A DNA stretch of 7,120 bases, from contig JAUWLI010000154.1 in assembly GCA_030613765.1 (NCBI GenBank), positions 1-7,120 on the forward strand, given 5' to 3'. Below are positions 6,271 through 7,120 of the stretch, one piece after another. The stretch is from Phycisphaerae bacterium (GTDB taxonomy: Bacteria; Planctomycetota; Phycisphaerae; Sedimentisphaerales; SG8-4). The translations under genes were made by a program, and so were the position numbers. Numbering within the stretch: position 1 is the first letter of the stretch; the number at the start of each line of letters is the position of its first letter. The notes beneath the pieces were generated by a model that ran no database searches, had not been told where the DNA came from, and saw nothing but the letters and a program-made list of their open reading frames with translations.

Positions 6271-6352
6271 TTATTTATCTTTTGCCTCGAATTCGGCGTC
6301 GATTATGTCGTCTTTGCCCTTTCTTTTAACTTCACCTTCGGGCGTCGGTTTG
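6271..6352 (-). pseudogene. Second, out-of-frame copy of the DnaK C-terminal tail
   Basis: Beyond the dnaK stop, the leftward strand encodes [20 protein letters not shown], then KDK and a TAA at 6271-6273. This repeats the dnaK tail 88 bases upstream. It sits one base out of the dnaK frame. No start codon or Shine-Dalgarno serves it separately: its frame is closed upstream by a TAA at 6391-6393, and only a TTG lies between. Deleting one base in the A4 run (T4 at 6361-6364 on the top strand) gives one continuous frame with a PNNKPT linker. It could be a recently frameshifted gene end, a base-call error, or the product of recoding. Confidence 0.6.
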
Positions 6353-6430
6353 TTATTCGGTTTTATCTTTTGCTTCGAATTCGGCGTCAATTACGTCATC
6401 ATCGCCTTTTCTTTTAACTTCTCCCTCGGG
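6274..6430. repeat. Direct duplication covering the dnaK 3' end
   Basis: The segments 6274-6342 and 6362-6430 are 69-base copies, 88 bases apart, differing at nine positions (60 of 69 identical). Eight of 23 codons differ; six changes are synonymous, and the others are Lys/Asp and Ile/Val. The 88-base offset is one base more than 29 codons. Confidence 0.9.
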
Positions 6431-7120
6431 TGGCGGTGGTGGAGCCTGCTCAGCCTGCCCGGTCTGTGGGGAGGCCGCCTGTTTTTTGGCCGCTTCTTCG
6501 TAAAGGACCTTGCCCAACTCCTGTCCAGTTGTTGAGAGGTTTTCAACGGCCTTCTTTATCGCATCGGCATCCTCACCCTTTACGGCCTCTTTCAAGTTGT
6601 TTACAGCATTTTCGATATTGCCGCGAGTCTCGGCAGAGACCTTGTCGCCGTGCTCTTTTAGAGTTTTTTCCGTCGAATAAATCAACTGGTCGGCCTGGTT
6701 CTTCAAATCAATAACTTCTCTTTTTTTCTTGTCCTCCTCGGCATGTGTCTCTGCGTCCTTGGTCATCTTCTCAACCTCTTGTTCGCTCAGGCCCGAGCTG
6801 GATTTTATCTCGATGGACTGCTGCTTGCCGGTGCCGAGGTCCCTGGCCGATACGCTCAAAATACCATTGGCGTCGATATCAAAGGCAACCTCAATCTGGG
6901 GAATACCTCTCGGGGCCGGTGGGAGCTCGGTAAGCTGGAATCTGCCGAGTGTGCGGTTGTCGGTGGCAAATTCCCTCTCCCCCTGCAGGACATGGATGTC
7001 GACGGTGGTCTGAGTATCGGCAGCGGTCGAGAAGACTTCTTTTTTGCTGGTTGGGATGGTGGTATTTCGCTCAATCAATTTTGTCATAACGCCGCCAAGG
7101 GTCTCGACTCCGAGCGAAAG
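6353..7120 (-). CDS. dnaK: Molecular chaperone DnaK (Hsp70), C-terminal part (runs off the right edge)
   Basis: ATP-driven chaperone that binds exposed hydrophobic segments of unfolded proteins with DnaJ and GrpE. The visible 255 residues start within the substrate-binding domain at [20 protein letters not shown], a strongly conserved Hsp70 stretch. They continue through [28 protein letters not shown] and [10 protein letters not shown] helical lid follows (about residues 115-215 of the fragment), then an Ala-Gln-Pro-rich linker with five prolines, and a tail [20 protein letters not shown]. The DDxxDAEFE tail is the conserved bacterial DnaK C terminus. The nucleotide-binding domain, start codon and promoter lie off the right edge. 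It is convergent with mnmE. The stop at 6353-6355 is followed by a second, frame-shifted copy of the tail, so the annotated end may be premature by 27 residues. Confidence 0.97.
   Translation of the reverse strand, partial: LSLGVETLGGVMTKLIERNTTIPTSKKEVFSTAADTQTTVDIHVLQGEREFATDNRTLGRFQLTELPPAPRGIPQIEVAFDIDANGILSVSARDLGTGKQQSIEIKSSSGLSEQEVEKMTKDAETHAEEDKKKREVIDLKNQADQLIYSTEKTLKEHGDKVSAETRGNIENAVNNLKEAVKGEDADAIKKAVENLSTTGQELGKVLYEEAAKKQAASPQTGQAEQAPPPPPEGEVKRKGDDDVIDAEFEAKDKTE

Noticed and set aside
6305..6535. Rightward open frame of 76 codons rich in Phe and Leu
   Set aside because: It is the complement of the duplicated dnaK tail; the repeated [16 protein letters not shown] string simply mirrors the DDxxDAEFEAK repeat.

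Overview
The window looks like chromosomal housekeeping DNA from a Gram-negative bacterium. An LptB-type ATPase implies LPS export to an outer membrane. YidC has the large periplasmic domain and single N-terminal membrane anchor of Gram-negative insertases, plus a lysine-rich C-terminal tail. Shine-Dalgarno sequences are weak or absent before def, yidC and mnmE. Fmt and MnmE carry divergent versions of normally invariant motifs. Together these suggest a member of the PVC group, most plausibly Planctomycetota (Phycisphaerae-like); this is inference, and no marker in the window settles it. There are no mobile elements, CRISPR arrays, or tRNA or rRNA genes.

Left block (1-1648, leftward): lptB, def and fmt are read in that order from a good promoter at about 1691-1718. 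Def and Fmt act at opposite ends of the N-formylmethionine cycle: Fmt formylates initiator Met-tRNA and Def removes the formyl group from the new protein. LptB powers LPS transport. fmt runs off the left edge. The leaders of lptB and fmt contain short heptad repeats of the form GTATNNN (top strand).

Centre (1649-1971) is a 323-base divergent intergenic region with a promoter for each direction. The rightward block (1972-6189) is a tight operon of a calcineurin-like metallophosphoesterase, yidC and mnmE, with gaps of 17 and 7 bases. yidC-mnmE is an old conserved pair, found in many bacteria behind rpmH-rnpA; here a phosphoesterase occupies the upstream position.

Right block (6190-7120): a probable bidirectional terminator separates mnmE from a convergent dnaK, of which only the 3' part (end of substrate-binding domain, lid and acidic tail) lies in the window. 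The most unusual feature is just after the dnaK stop. A second copy of the DnaK tail is present, 88 bases away, diverged mainly at synonymous positions, and out of frame by exactly one base. Removing one A from a four-A run would fuse it in frame and give DnaK a doubled C-terminal tail. This is a recent frameshift, a sequence error or a recoding site. No wholly new multi-gene system is evident.
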